Below, one piece after another: positions 1 through 8,181 of a DNA stretch of 27,854 bases; position 1 is the first letter of the stretch, and every line of letters begins with the position of its first letter. Made by a program: the position numbers and the translations under genes. The stretch is from Pseudomonadota bacterium (lineage in GTDB: Bacteria; Pseudomonadota; Alphaproteobacteria; Reyranellales; Reyranellaceae). Below the pieces are notes generated by a model, which was not told the origin of the DNA, made no database searches, and saw nothing but the letters and a program-made list of their open reading frames with translations. Location: contig JAEZIF010000219.1 in the NCBI GenBank assembly GCA_023416135.1, positions 1 to 27,854 on the forward strand, in the 5' to 3' direction.

Positions 1-39
1 CCCTCCCCTTGGCGGCTGCGATGGGCTATCAAGCGCGCC

Positions 40-1206
40 ATGACGTCCAACGACAACGACCACCGCGGCCTGCTGCCGGCCGGGCTGGGCGATCTCCTGC
101 CGCCCGACGCGTCGCGCGAGGCGCGCGCCATCGATCTCGCCATCGAGCGGTTCGCCGCCTTCGGCTACGAGCGCGTGAAGCCGCCGCTCGTCGAGTTCGA
201 GGAATCGCTGCTGGGCGGCCCCGGCGCGGCGCTGGCCTCGCAGACCTTCCGGCTGATGGACCCGGTGTCGCAGCGCATGATGGGCGTGCGGCCCGACATG
301 ACCGTGCAGGTGGCGCGTATCGCCGTCACCCGGTTGAAACACGAGCCGCGGCCGCTGCGCCTGTCCTACGGCGGCAATGTGATCCGCGTGCGCGGTGGGG
401 CGCTCAAGCCCGAGCGCCAGTTCGCCCAGGTCGGAACCGAGCTGATCGGCGTCGATTCGGCCGAGGCCGACGCCGAGGCGGTGCTGCTGGCGGTTGATGC
501 CCTGCGTGCGATCGGCGTGGCCGAGCTCTCGGTCGATCTCAACCTGCCGACCCTGGTGGCCGCGGTCGGGGCGGGCCTGAAGCTGCCGGCCGACACGCTG
601 CGCCGCGTCCGCCGCGCCCTCGACCGCAAGGACGAAGGCGGCATCGCCAAGGCGCTGGGTGACGCCAGGAAAGCCATCGACGTGTTCACGGGCCTGCTGC
701 GTGCCGCCGGACCCGCCGAGCGCGGCATTGCCGGGCTGGCGGCACTCAAGCTGCCCGCCCCCGGGCCGGGGGTGGCGGCGCGGCTCGGCGACGTGGTGAA
801 GCTGATCCACGCCGCCGACGAGGACCTGCCGGTCACCCTCGACCCCGTGGAATATCGCGGCCTGGAATACCAGACCGGTGTCTCGTTCTCGGTGTTCGCG
901 TTGAAGGGCCGCCACGAGCTCGCCCGCGGCGGCCGCTATTCGGCAGGTTACCCCGAGGACGGGGTCAGCGAGTCGGCCACCGGGTTCACACTCTACATGG
1001 ACGCCGTGCTGCAGGCGTCGCAGGCGCCCGCCGCGCGGCCGCGCCTATTCCTGCCGCCGGGCACGCCCTGGCGCGACGCCACGCCGTGGCAAGCCAAGGG
1101 TTATGCCGTGGTGCGCGGCGTCAACCCCGCCGACGACCCGCGCGCGGAGGCCAAGCGGCTGCTGTGCAGCCACGCGCTGATCGAAAAGGAAGCAGTACCG
1201 CTCTAG
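40..1206 (+). CDS. hisZ: ATP phosphoribosyltransferase regulatory subunit HisZ
   Basis: A 388-aa paralogue of the histidyl-tRNA synthetase catalytic core. In organisms with the short form of HisG, HisZ joins it in a hetero-octamer that catalyses and feedback-controls the first step of histidine synthesis (ATP + PRPP to phosphoribosyl-ATP). Visible signs are the opening GLGDLLPPDA near residue 16, the class II motif-2-like stretch RLSYGGNVIRVRGG around residues 107-120, the HisRS-type RGLEYQTG near residue 272, and RGGRYS near residue 297. The length fits HisZ and is too short for HisRS, which carries an extra anticodon-binding domain. No hisG lies in the window. The gene ends against a convergent small gene, separated by a strong inverted repeat. 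The start at 40 is the first ATG in this frame; no strong ribosome site is visible in the 39 bases before it. Confidence 0.93.
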   Translation: MTSNDNDHRGLLPAGLGDLLPPDASREARAIDLAIERFAAFGYERVKPPLVEFEESLLGGPGAALASQTFRLMDPVSQRMMGVRPDMTVQVARIAVTRLKHEPRPLRLSYGGNVIRVRGGALKPERQFAQVGTELIGVDSAEADAEAVLLAVDALRAIGVAELSVDLNLPTLVAAVGAGLKLPADTLRRVRRALDRKDEGGIAKALGDARKAIDVFTGLLRAAGPAERGIAGLAALKLPAPGPGVAARLGDVVKLIHAADEDLPVTLDPVEYRGLEYQTGVSFSVFALKGRHELARGGRYSAGYPEDGVSESATGFTLYMDAVLQASQAPAARPRLFLPPGTPWRDATPWQAKGYAVVRGVNPADDPRAEAKRLLCSHALIEKEAVPL

Positions 1207-1218
1207 CCGGGGCCTTTT

Positions 1219-1261
1219 GCCGGAGCGCGTCCCCAAGGCTCGCGCTCCGGCGAGGCTTGGG
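1219..1261. terminator. Overlapping inverted repeats between convergent genes
   Basis: GCCGGAGCGCG at 1219-1229 pairs perfectly with 1241-1251 (11 bp, 11-nt loop). An alternative stem, CCCAAGGCTCG at 1232-1242 with CGAGGCTTGGG at 1251-1261, has 10 of 11 pairs and cannot form together with the first. They lie between the convergent ends of hisZ and the 76-aa gene. Neither is followed by a T-run, so a terminator role is inferred from position and stability. Confidence 0.55.
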
Positions 1262-1492
1262 TCAGTGCGCGTGAGCCGTGTCGGCAGCGGCCAACATGGC
1301 GGCGCGGCCGCCGCCCAGGCCGGCGATCCGCTCCTCGACCAGGAGCTCCAACATGCCGACCAGCAGGACGAGCTCGCCGTCCTTCATCTGCTCGGCCTCG
1401 TCCTTAATGTCCTGAAGGTTGTGCCAGAAGTGGAACAGCGTTGACGACTTCTGCTTCGCCGAAAGCCGGCGGTTCTTCGGCTTGTCACTCAT
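1262..1492 (-). CDS. Small conserved-looking hypothetical protein (76 aa)
   Basis: An orphan 76-aa reading frame that I cannot assign to a family. The N-terminal 20 residues are basic and polar (MSDKPKNRRLSAKQK), followed by FHFWHNLQDIKDEAEQMKDGE and a hydrophobic helix LVLLVGMLELLVEERIAGLG (about residues 41-60), then an alanine-rich tail ending in HAH. The hydrophobic part looks like an amphipathic helix rather than a clear membrane span, since it ends in charged residues. The ATG at 1492 is chosen because a purine-rich AAGGGGG lies just upstream on the minus strand; a longer frame starting near 1576 lacks such a site. It is convergent with hisZ and divergent from purA, with about 240 bp between its start and the purA start. 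Existence moderately sure, function unknown. Confidence 0.6.
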   Translation of the reverse strand: MSDKPKNRRLSAKQKSSTLFHFWHNLQDIKDEAEQMKDGELVLLVGMLELLVEERIAGLGGGRAAMLAAADTAHAH

Positions 1493-1556
1493 CCCTACCC
1501 CCTTTGCTGCCGCCTTCCTGCGGCAACACGTGGGAGGAAACAGCATGCGGCATTGC

Positions 1557-1582
1557 CGCTCTGTGGCAAAAAGCACAGAGCG
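1557..1582. promoter_or_regulatory. Perfect 9-bp inverted repeat in the purA/76-aa divergent region
   Basis: CGCTCTGTG (1557-1565), an 8-nt spacer GCAAAAAG, and CACAGAGCG (1574-1582) form a perfect dyad. It lies between the two divergent genes, just before a TTGAAA (1584-1589) that could be a -35 element reading toward purA, and about 80 nt before a terminator-like hairpin. No T-run follows on either strand, so an operator or RNA leader structure is more likely than a terminator. Role inferred. Confidence 0.4.
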
Positions 1583-1663
1583 ATTGAAAAGATCGGTCTA
1601 ATCCAGCTAAAGCGCGGGTGAAGTTTCCCTTCGCACTCCTCCCTTCCCGTGCTATCCAAACTT

Positions 1664-1699
1664 ACGCCTCTCCGGCACCGACCCCGGGGAGGCGTTTTT
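1664..1699 (+). terminator. Intrinsic-terminator-like hairpin in the purA leader
   Basis: ACGCCTCTCC (1664-1673) pairs with GGGGAGGCGT (1686-1695) through ten pairs including one G-U. Two further G-C pairs can extend it inward (1674-1675 with 1684-1685), leaving an 8-nt loop. The right arm runs into TTTTT at 1695-1699. This is the classic Rho-independent layout on the plus strand, yet it sits only 32 nt before the purA start and the nearest upstream plus-strand gene ended almost 460 nt earlier. It may end a short leader RNA or act as an attenuator of purA. Confidence 0.6.
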
Positions 1700-1731
1700 C
1701 GTGGGCAGATCACGGGTTTGGGAAACAGGCA

Positions 1732-3024
1732 ATGGCCAACGTGGCAGTGATCGGCGCCCAATGGGGCGACGAGGGCAAGGGCAAGATCGTCGACTGGCTG
1801 AGCGAGCGCGCCGAGGTCGTGGTGCGCTTCCAGGGCGGCCATAACGCCGGCCATACGCTGGTCATCGGCAATCAGACCTACAAGCTCGCCCTGTTGCCGT
1901 CCGGCGTTGTCCGGCAAGGCAAGCTTTCCATCATCGGCAACGGCGTGGTCGTCGATCCCTGGCACTTCCTCGAAGAGGTGAAGAAGGTGTCGGGCCAGGG
2001 CGTGTCGGTGACCCCCGAGACCCTCAAGATCGCCAATCACGCCGTGCTCATCCTGCCTCTGCACCGTGACCTCGACGGCTGGCGCGAGGACGTGCCGGGC
2101 ACGATCAAGATCGGCACGACGCGGCGCGGCATCGGCCCCGCCTACGAGGACAAGGTCGGCCGCCGCGCCATCCGCGTCGGCGACCTGGCAGAGCCCGACA
2201 TCCTCGGGCGCAAGGTCGATACGTTGCTCGCCCATCACAACGCCCTGCGCCAGGGACTGGGCCAGCCGACCATCGAGCCGGCCAAGCTTCTCGCCGACCT
2301 GCTCGAGCTCGCTCCCAAGATCCTGCCGTTCGCCGAGGATGTTTGGGAGCGGCTGGATGCGCTCAGGGCCTCGGGCAAGCGCATCCTGTTCGAGGGCGCA
2401 CAGGCCACCATGCTCGACATCGACCACGGCACCTATCCGTTCGTCACCTCGTCCAACACCGTGGCGGCGCAGGCCATGATCGGCAGCGGCATGGGCAACG
2501 GCGCGGTGGGCTATGTGCTGGGCATCGCCAAGGCCTACACCACGCGCGTCGGCGACGGCCCCTTCCCCACCGAGCTCAAGGACGAGATCGGCCAGCTTCT
2601 GGGCGATCGCGGCAACGAGTTCGGCACCAACACCGGGCGACGCCGGCGCTGCGGCTGGTTCGACGCCGTCATGGTGCGCCAGGCCGTGAAGCTGAACGGC
2701 ATCGACGGCATCGCGCTCACCAAGCTCGACGTGCTGGACGGGCTCCGCGAGATCAAGGTCTGCGTCGCCTACGAGCTCGACGGCAAGACGATCGAGCGCT
2801 TCCCTTTCACCATGGGCGCGCAAGCCAAGCTCAAGCCGGTGTGGGAGACGTTCGACGGCTGGAACGAAAGCACCAGGGGTGCGCGCTCCTTCGGCGAACT
2901 GCCGGCGACCTGCATCAAGTACGTGCGCCGCGTCGAGGAACTGGTCGGCTGCCCGGTCGCGCTGCTCAGCACCAGCCCGGAGCGCGAAGACACGATCCTG
3001 ATGACGGACCCGTTCCGCGACTGA
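1732..3024 (+). CDS. purA: Adenylosuccinate synthetase
   Basis: A 430-aa cytoplasmic enzyme that makes adenylosuccinate from IMP, aspartate and GTP, the first committed step from IMP to AMP. The N-terminal GAQWGDEGKGK (residues 8-18) is the GTP/IMP-binding loop with the catalytic Asp13, and FQGGHNAGHT holds the catalytic His41. Further signatures are TTRRGIGPAYEDK, GTNTGRRRRCGWFDAV and the C-terminal STSPEREDTI. The length is the family norm. The frame is open upstream to about 1618, but the start at 1732 gives MANVAVIGAQWGDEG, the usual PurA beginning; the extra upstream residues would be translated across the terminator-like hairpin. The leader may regulate expression. No purine repressor gene is nearby. 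Confidence 0.97.
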   Translation: MANVAVIGAQWGDEGKGKIVDWLSERAEVVVRFQGGHNAGHTLVIGNQTYKLALLPSGVVRQGKLSIIGNGVVVDPWHFLEEVKKVSGQGVSVTPETLKIANHAVLILPLHRDLDGWREDVPGTIKIGTTRRGIGPAYEDKVGRRAIRVGDLAEPDILGRKVDTLLAHHNALRQGLGQPTIEPAKLLADLLELAPKILPFAEDVWERLDALRASGKRILFEGAQATMLDIDHGTYPFVTSSNTVAAQAMIGSGMGNGAVGYVLGIAKAYTTRVGDGPFPTELKDEIGQLLGDRGNEFGTNTGRRRRCGWFDAVMVRQAVKLNGIDGIALTKLDVLDGLREIKVCVAYELDGKTIERFPFTMGAQAKLKPVWETFDGWNESTRGARSFGELPATCIKYVRRVEELVGCPVALLSTSPEREDTILMTDPFRD

Positions 3025-3194
3025 GCGACGTCTGCATCGGCGGCGCCCTCTGCTGCGCACGATTTCGTACCGTTGCCCTCTTAGCGGCATTGCCAAGGCT
3101 CGGCGGTGGCCCGACCCGGTCTGCCGACGACTCGCAACCTCGCGGCATCGGACAGGTTGACGCGACGGGAACTCGACCGCCGCGGAGGATGCCC

Positions 3195-3794
3195 ATGACC
3201 GAGTACAAGGTAGGTTATCTCGTCGGCAGCCTCGCTACCGGCTCCATCAACCGCAAGCTCGCCCTGGCCCTCGTCCGCCTGGCGCCCCCCGAGCTCGAGC
3301 TTGCGGAGATATCGTTTCACCAGCTGCCGCTCTACAGTTACGACTACGACGCGGACTACCCACCGGTGGCACGGACCTTCAAGCAAGCGATCGTCGATTC
3401 GGACGCGATCCTCTTCGTCAGCCCGGAGTACAACAGATCCATTCCAGGTGCGCTGAAGAACGCCATCGATTGGGCCAGCCGCCCCTATGGGACCAATGCC
3501 TTCTCCCGCAAGCCCTCGGCGGTAATAGGCACCTCGCCAGGGTCGATCGGGACCGCGATAGCGCAGCAGCATCTCAAGGGTGTGCTGGCATTCTGCAACT
3601 CGCCGCTGATGAACTCTCCCGAAGCATACATCCAGTTCTCGAAGGGCATGATCACCGACGAGGGCGCGGTCACCGTATCGTCCACCGAAGAGTTCCTGCG
3701 AAACTACATGACGGAATTCGCCGGTTTCATCGGCCGCGTCTATACCGCGCTGCCCCGAGAGGCCGCGTCGGCAGGCAGCAAGGGCAGGCGATAG
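3195..3794 (+). CDS. NADPH-dependent FMN reductase family protein
   Basis: A 199-aa flavodoxin-like protein of the NADPH-dependent FMN reductase group (the ChrR/YieF/AzoR-like quinone, azo or chromate reductases). After beta-strand 1 (YKVGYLVGSLATGSINRKLA, residues 4-23) comes the phosphate-binding loop GSLATGSINRKL. SPEYNRSIPGALKNAIDWAS (about residues 77-96) is the family's diagnostic flavin-binding stretch, and GTSPGSIGTA lies near residue 112. The enzyme reduces quinones or similar acceptors by two electrons with FMN bound. ATG codons occur at 3189 and 3195; GGAGG at 3184-3188 abuts the first but sits six bases before the second, so 3195 is preferred. It is followed by a universal stress protein gene, suggesting a stress-related setting. 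The natural substrate cannot be read from sequence. Confidence 0.87.
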   Translation: MTEYKVGYLVGSLATGSINRKLALALVRLAPPELELAEISFHQLPLYSYDYDADYPPVARTFKQAIVDSDAILFVSPEYNRSIPGALKNAIDWASRPYGTNAFSRKPSAVIGTSPGSIGTAIAQQHLKGVLAFCNSPLMNSPEAYIQFSKGMITDEGAVTVSSTEEFLRNYMTEFAGFIGRVYTALPREAASAGSKGRR

Positions 3795-3888
3795 CCGTTG
3801 CATCGTCGATCGACGGCTGTCGCTCGCGCGTCGCGGCGATGGACCCTCGATCCATGTCGGTCGAACTGCATTACGCGCTCGGTGACCG

Positions 3889-3906
3889 GGTCAATTTACA
3901 TTGACC
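3889..3906. promoter_or_regulatory. Inverted repeat GGTCAA-N6-TTGACC upstream of the stress protein gene
   Basis: Six-base arms at 3889-3894 and 3901-3906 are separated by TTTACA, about 60 bp before the universal stress protein start. The right arm TTGACC could itself be a -35 element. The arm orientation is opposite to an FNR/FixK box (TTGA-N6-TCAA), so it should not be read as one. Operator role is an inference from position and symmetry. Confidence 0.3.
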
Positions 3907-3966
3907 GTTGCTGCCGAAGAGGCAATCAATCCCTCTCGGGATCTTCGCGTTTCGGAGGGTCGGCCC

Positions 3967-4827
3967 ATGAGGAAAATTCTCGTCGCAACGGATTTATCCG
4001 CACGGGCCGATCGCGCAATTCGGCGCGCCACACTATTGGCGATAAAATTCGAAGCGTCGCTGCACCTCGTTCATGTCGTCGATGACGACAGGCCGCGGCG
4101 CATCATTGAGCCTGAACGCGATACAGCATCGGCGATATTGGACAAGCAAGCTCGATCGTTACGCGAATTTGACGGTGTGGCCTGCACGGCGAGCGTCGTT
4201 CTCGGCAGGCTCCCTGATGAGATAGTCAAAGCCACCCGGGAAGCAGCAGCCGATGTCGTAATGATGGGCTCCCACCGTCATCGCGGGCTTCAAGACGTGT
4301 TCATCGGCACTACGGCGGAGCGAACGATACGCTCGAGCCGCCGGCCGCTCCTGGTTGCGAACGGCGTTCCCGCAAGCCCCTATCGGCATATTCTCGCTGC
4401 GGTCGATTTCTCGGAGTCGTCTGCCGAGGCGCTGTTGGCCATCGGAGCCCTCGGCCTGGACAAGGACGTAACGATATCCGTCCTTCACGTATTCGATGCT
4501 CCGGCCCGGAAGCACATGTCCCTGGCCTCGGCCAGCAGAGAGGAGCTCGAACACTACATCGCCAAAGAGGAAGCGGTTGCCGGTCGGGAGCTCGCGTCGT
4601 TTCTGCAGCGTACCGTGGCATTTCCAGCCCGCCACCTGGTCAAGCTCGTGGAAACGACCACTTCCCATGCGATTTGTGCTACGGCAGAAGAAGTATCGGC
4701 CGACCTCGTCGTTGTCGGCACGCACGGCCGTACCGGTATCGCTAATTTCCTGCTGGGAAGCGTGGCACAAGGAGTATTGCACGCTGCCGAGCGGGACGTG
4801 TTGACGATTCCGGCGAGGCGCGATTGA
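3967..4827 (+). CDS. Universal stress protein, tandem UspA domains
   Basis: A 286-aa cytoplasmic protein made of two UspA-type alpha/beta domains, roughly residues 1-140 and 143-286. Domain 1 opens MRKILVATDLSARADRAI and domain 2 YRHILAAVDFSESSAEAL. The second domain keeps the ATP-binding pattern G-x2-G-x9-G-S as GTHG...GSVAQ near its C-terminus. In the first domain the second glycine of that pattern is arginine (GSHRHRG...GTTAE), so nucleotide binding there may be weak or lost. USP proteins bind ATP and help survival under starvation, oxidative or respiratory stress. The ATG at 3967 has GGAGGG at 3954-3959, seven bases ahead; a longer frame from 3901 would start inside the inverted repeat. 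The mrp antiporter operon starts 97 bp downstream on the same strand and could share control. Confidence 0.92.
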   Translation: MRKILVATDLSARADRAIRRATLLAIKFEASLHLVHVVDDDRPRRIIEPERDTASAILDKQARSLREFDGVACTASVVLGRLPDEIVKATREAAADVVMMGSHRHRGLQDVFIGTTAERTIRSSRRPLLVANGVPASPYRHILAAVDFSESSAEALLAIGALGLDKDVTISVLHVFDAPARKHMSLASASREELEHYIAKEEAVAGRELASFLQRTVAFPARHLVKLVETTTSHAICATAEEVSADLVVVGTHGRTGIANFLLGSVAQGVLHAAERDVLTIPARRD

Positions 4828-4924
4828 CGATGGGGCGTTTGCATTCGGGAGGTTGTCGCACAGGGGGCCAATGCCGGGTTCTCAAGCCCGATCATCCGCA
4901 CTTCAATCATGTATCACGAGGCCC

Positions 4925-7846
4925 ATGAACAACGACGTGCTCCTGACGCTTCTCATCGTGCTTCCGTTCGTCGGCAGCGTTCTCGCTGCGACGTTCCGCC
5001 CCAACGCGCGAAACTCCGAAGCCTGGCTCGCCGGCGGCGTCACGCTGATCTGCTTGGTGCTGGCGGCCAGTGCTTATCCCTCGGTCGTCGACGGAGGCAC
5101 GATTCGCAGCGATGCAGAGTGGATTCCAGCGCTCGGTCTCGGCTTTACGCTGCGCCTCGACGGCTTCGCCTGGATGTTCAGCGTGCTGGTGACGGGCATC
5201 GGCTTTCTCGTCGTTCTCTATGCCCGATACTACATGTCGCCGAGCGATCCCGTGCCGCGCTTCTTTTCATTGTTGCTCGCCTTCATGGGAAGCATGCTGG
5301 GGATCGTCGTCGCCGGAAACCTGATCGTGCTGGTCTTCTTCTGGGAGTTGACCAGCATCTTCTCTTTCCTGCTGATCGGCTACTGGCACGGCAATGCCGG
5401 GGCGCGAGACGGCGCCCGCATGGCGCTCGTCGTTACCGGGTCGGGCGGCCTCGCCCTTCTGGCGGGCGTAGTCCTGATCGGCGAGATCGTCGGCAGCTAC
5501 GACCTCGACCGCGTGCTCGCCTCGGGCGATACCATCCGTACCCATTCACTGTACCTGCCGGCGCTGGTTCTCATCCTGCTCGGTGCACTCACCAAGAGCG
5601 CGCAGTTTCCGTTCCATTTCTGGCTGCCCAACGCGATGGCGGCGCCCACCCCCGTTTCGGCGTTCCTGCACTCCGCGACAATGGTCAAGGCCGGCGTCTT
5701 CCTGCTGGCCCGGTTGTGGCCAGTCATGGCGGGAACGCCGGAATGGTTCTGGCTGCTCGGTCTCGCCGGCATGGCGTCGCTCCTCTTCGGGGCATTCTTC
5801 GCGATCTTCCAGCATGATCTGAAGGGACTGCTCGCCTATTCGACGATCAGCCATCTCGGGCTGATCGCCATGCTGCTCAGCCTCGGAAGCCCTCTCGGCG
5901 CCGTCGCCGCGATCTTCCACATGATGAATCATGCGACGTTCAAGGCCTCGCTGTTCATGGCGGCCGGCATCATCGACCATGAGACCGGTACGCGCGACAT
6001 GAGAAAGCTGGGCGGGCTCTTCCGGTACATGCCGGAAACCGCCACCCTGGCCATGGTCGCAAGCGCGGCCATGGCCGGCGTGCCGCTGCTCAACGCTTTC
6101 CTCTCGAAGGAGATGTTCTTCGCCGAGGCCATCGAGACCCACGTTCATTCGGTGCTCGACACCTCGCAGCCCTATGTCGCCGTCGTCGCCAGCGCCTTCG
6201 CCGTCACTTACTCGCTTCGCTTGATCCATTCGGTCTTCTTTGGACGAAAGCCGGCCGATCTGCCGAAGGAACCCCATGAGCCGCCATTCTGGATGCGCGT
6301 TCCCAGCATGTTCCTCGTGCTGGCCTGCCTGGTGATCGGCGTCGCGCCCGCAGTGACGGTGGGACCTTACCTCTATACCGCCGTGGAGTCGGTCCTTGGC
6401 CAGAGCACGCCCAAGTTCAGCCTCGCCGTCTGGCACGGCTTCAATCTGCCGATGATCATGAGTGCGGTTGCGCTGGTCGGCGGCGCCCTGCTTTATCTGG
6501 CGCTCAAGACCTATCTGCGGACGAGTCCTGTGGGGCCGCCGCTGCTGCGGCTCGTCAGTGGCCGACGCCTGTTCGATCAGGCCGTCGTCGTGCTGCCTGT
6601 GAAATGGTCCCGCGCGGCGCTAGCGGTGCTGGCGACACGCCGCCTGCAGCCGCAGCTCAGGATCCTGCTGCTGGCGGCCGTCATCGGTGGGCTGGTCCCT
6701 TTCCTTCCCGCAAGCATGACCCTGCAATGGCCTGGCTCGACGGATGTTGACCCGGTCATGGTGCTCGTCTGGTTGACGGGCACCGCCTGTGCGATCGGTG
6801 CCGCCTATCAGGCAAAGTATCACCGACTGGCCGCGCTCATCCTGCTGGGAGGCGCCGGCTTGGCCACCTGCATTACCTTCGCGTGGTTCTCCGCACCCGA
6901 CCTGGCATTGACGCAGCTGGTCGTCGAGGTCGTGACCACCATCCTGATCCTGCTCGGCCTGCGCTGGCTGCCAAAGCGGGTCGAAGAGATGAATCTCGGG
7001 CCGGCACCGTTCACGACGAAGTTGCGTCGTTCCAGGGATGCTGCCGTTGCCTTCATCGTTGGCGCCGGTCTGGCCACCCTTGCCTATGCGGTCATGGTGC
7101 TTCCGATGGGCGATACGATCGGCAGCTTCTTTCTCGAGCGCTCGTATGTAGAAGGCGGCGGCCGCAATGTCGTGAACGTGATCCTCGTCGATTTTCGCGG
7201 GTTCGACACGATGGGAGAGATCACGGTGCTGGGGGCAGTTGCGCTCGCCGTCTATGCCCTGTTGCGGCGCTTTCGGCCCGCACCTGACAATATCGGCTCG
7301 CCCATACAGCAGCGACAACAGGACGCCTTCGACGAAGCCGAGCCCGACCGCAAGCCCGGCGATACGCTCGGCGACTATCTGCGCGTGCCCGCGGTCATCA
7401 TGCACTGGCTGTTCCCGGTCATCATCGTTCTGGCGCTGTTCCTGTACATGCGCGGCCATGACCTGCCAGGCGGAGGCTTTTCCGCCGGTGTTGCCCTGGC
7501 GGCCGCCTTCATTCTGCAATATCTGGCTTCCGGCACGGTCTGGGTCGAGGATCGCCTGCGCATCCTTCCGGTGAACTGGATCGGTCTCAGTCTTCTCCTC
7601 GCCGCCGCTACCGGCATGGCGTCCTGGTTGTTCGGCTACCCGTTCCTGACGTCGCATTCGCAGTATGTCGAGCTGCCGCTGATAGGAGCCGTGCCCGTTT
7701 CCAGTGCGCTCATGTTCGACCTCGGTGTCTTCGGGCTCGTCGTAGGCGCGACCGTTCTGATGCTGATCGCCCTCGCCCATCAGTCGATCCGCAAGTTGAG
7801 AGCCGCTCGGATGACGACAGCTCAGGCCGTCCGGCCCGAGCCATGA
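4925..7846 (+). CDS. mrpA: Na+/H+ antiporter subunit A fused to subunit B (MrpA-MrpB)
   Basis: A 973-aa polytopic inner-membrane protein, the largest subunit of the Mrp (Mnh/Pha) monovalent cation/proton antiporter. The first 500 residues resemble NuoL, with the conserved Glu141 in FFWELTSIFSF and Lys224 in ALTKSAQFPFHFWLP, followed by the APTPVSAFLHSATMVKAG signature. An MbhD-like part (FAWFSAPDLALTQLVVE, about residue 660) and an MbhE-like part follow. The last 160 residues are an MrpB domain, recognised by MRGHDLPGGGFSAGV near residue 847. Separate A and B genes are usual in Firmicutes; this fusion matches the alphaproteobacterial Pha type. The ATG at 4925 has GAGG just upstream and gives a typical NuoL-like start; the frame is open back to 4853. 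It overlaps the next gene by 4 nt. Confidence 0.95.
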   Translation: MNNDVLLTLLIVLPFVGSVLAATFRPNARNSEAWLAGGVTLICLVLAASAYPSVVDGGTIRSDAEWIPALGLGFTLRLDGFAWMFSVLVTGIGFLVVLYARYYMSPSDPVPRFFSLLLAFMGSMLGIVVAGNLIVLVFFWELTSIFSFLLIGYWHGNAGARDGARMALVVTGSGGLALLAGVVLIGEIVGSYDLDRVLASGDTIRTHSLYLPALVLILLGALTKSAQFPFHFWLPNAMAAPTPVSAFLHSATMVKAGVFLLARLWPVMAGTPEWFWLLGLAGMASLLFGAFFAIFQHDLKGLLAYSTISHLGLIAMLLSLGSPLGAVAAIFHMMNHATFKASLFMAAGIIDHETGTRDMRKLGGLFRYMPETATLAMVASAAMAGVPLLNAFLSKEMFFAEAIETHVHSVLDTSQPYVAVVASAFAVTYSLRLIHSVFFGRKPADLPKEPHEPPFWMRVPSMFLVLACLVIGVAPAVTVGPYLYTAVESVLGQSTPKFSLAVWHGFNLPMIMSAVALVGGALLYLALKTYLRTSPVGPPLLRLVSGRRLFDQAVVVLPVKWSRAALAVLATRRLQPQLRILLLAAVIGGLVPFLPASMTLQWPGSTDVDPVMVLVWLTGTACAIGAAYQAKYHRLAALILLGGAGLATCITFAWFSAPDLALTQLVVEVVTTILILLGLRWLPKRVEEMNLGPAPFTTKLRRSRDAAVAFIVGAGLATLAYAVMVLPMGDTIGSFFLERSYVEGGGRNVVNVILVDFRGFDTMGEITVLGAVALAVYALLRRFRPAPDNIGSPIQQRQQDAFDEAEPDRKPGDTLGDYLRVPAVIMHWLFPVIIVLALFLYMRGHDLPGGGFSAGVALAAAFILQYLASGTVWVEDRLRILPVNWIGLSLLLAAATGMASWLFGYPFLTSHSQYVELPLIGAVPVSSALMFDLGVFGLVVGATVLMLIALAHQSIRKLRAARMTTAQAVRPEP

Positions 7847-8181
7847 TGGCCCTCCTGCTCGCTCTCACCATCGGCATCCTTGCCGGCTCAGGCGTATGGC
7901 TGCTGCTGCGGCCGCGTACCTACCAGGTCATCATCGGCCTTTCGCTGTGCTCGTACGCCGTCAATCTCTTCATCTTCAGCATGGGACGTCTGCGCTCGGG
8001 CGCGCCGCCGATCCTGTCGTCGCAGACCGGCAGCCTGGTGGACTATGCCGATCCGGTGCCGCAGGCCCTGGTGCTCACGGCCATCGTCATTGGCTTCGCC
8101 ACCACCGCGCTGTTCCTGGTCGTCCTGCTGGCCTCGCGCGGCCTGACGGGAACCGACCACGTCGATGGGCAGGAGCAGTGA
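7843..8181 (+). CDS. mrpC: Na+/H+ antiporter subunit C
   Basis: A 112-aa membrane protein resembling NuoK. Three hydrophobic segments are visible: LLLALTIGILAGSGVWLLL (about residues 4-22), VIIGLSLCSYAVNLFIFSMG (about 29-48) and ALVLTAIVIGFATTALFLVV (about 74-93). The stretch DPVPQALVLTAIVIGFA is the strongly conserved NuoK/MrpC signature. The ATG overlaps the stop of the A-B fusion gene (ATGA), which implies translational coupling; a second ATG lies three bases on. It is a structural part of the antiporter membrane arm, bridging the A and D modules by analogy with complex I. Identity is firm from both sequence and operon order. Confidence 0.94.
   Translation: MMALLLALTIGILAGSGVWLLLRPRTYQVIIGLSLCSYAVNLFIFSMGRLRSGAPPILSSQTGSLVDYADPVPQALVLTAIVIGFATTALFLVVLLASRGLTGTDHVDGQEQ

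Noticed and set aside
3889..3906. An FNR/FixK-type anaerobox upstream of the stress protein
   Set aside because: The half-sites are in the opposite order (TCAA-N6-TTGA), so it does not match the TTGA-N6-TCAA consensus.
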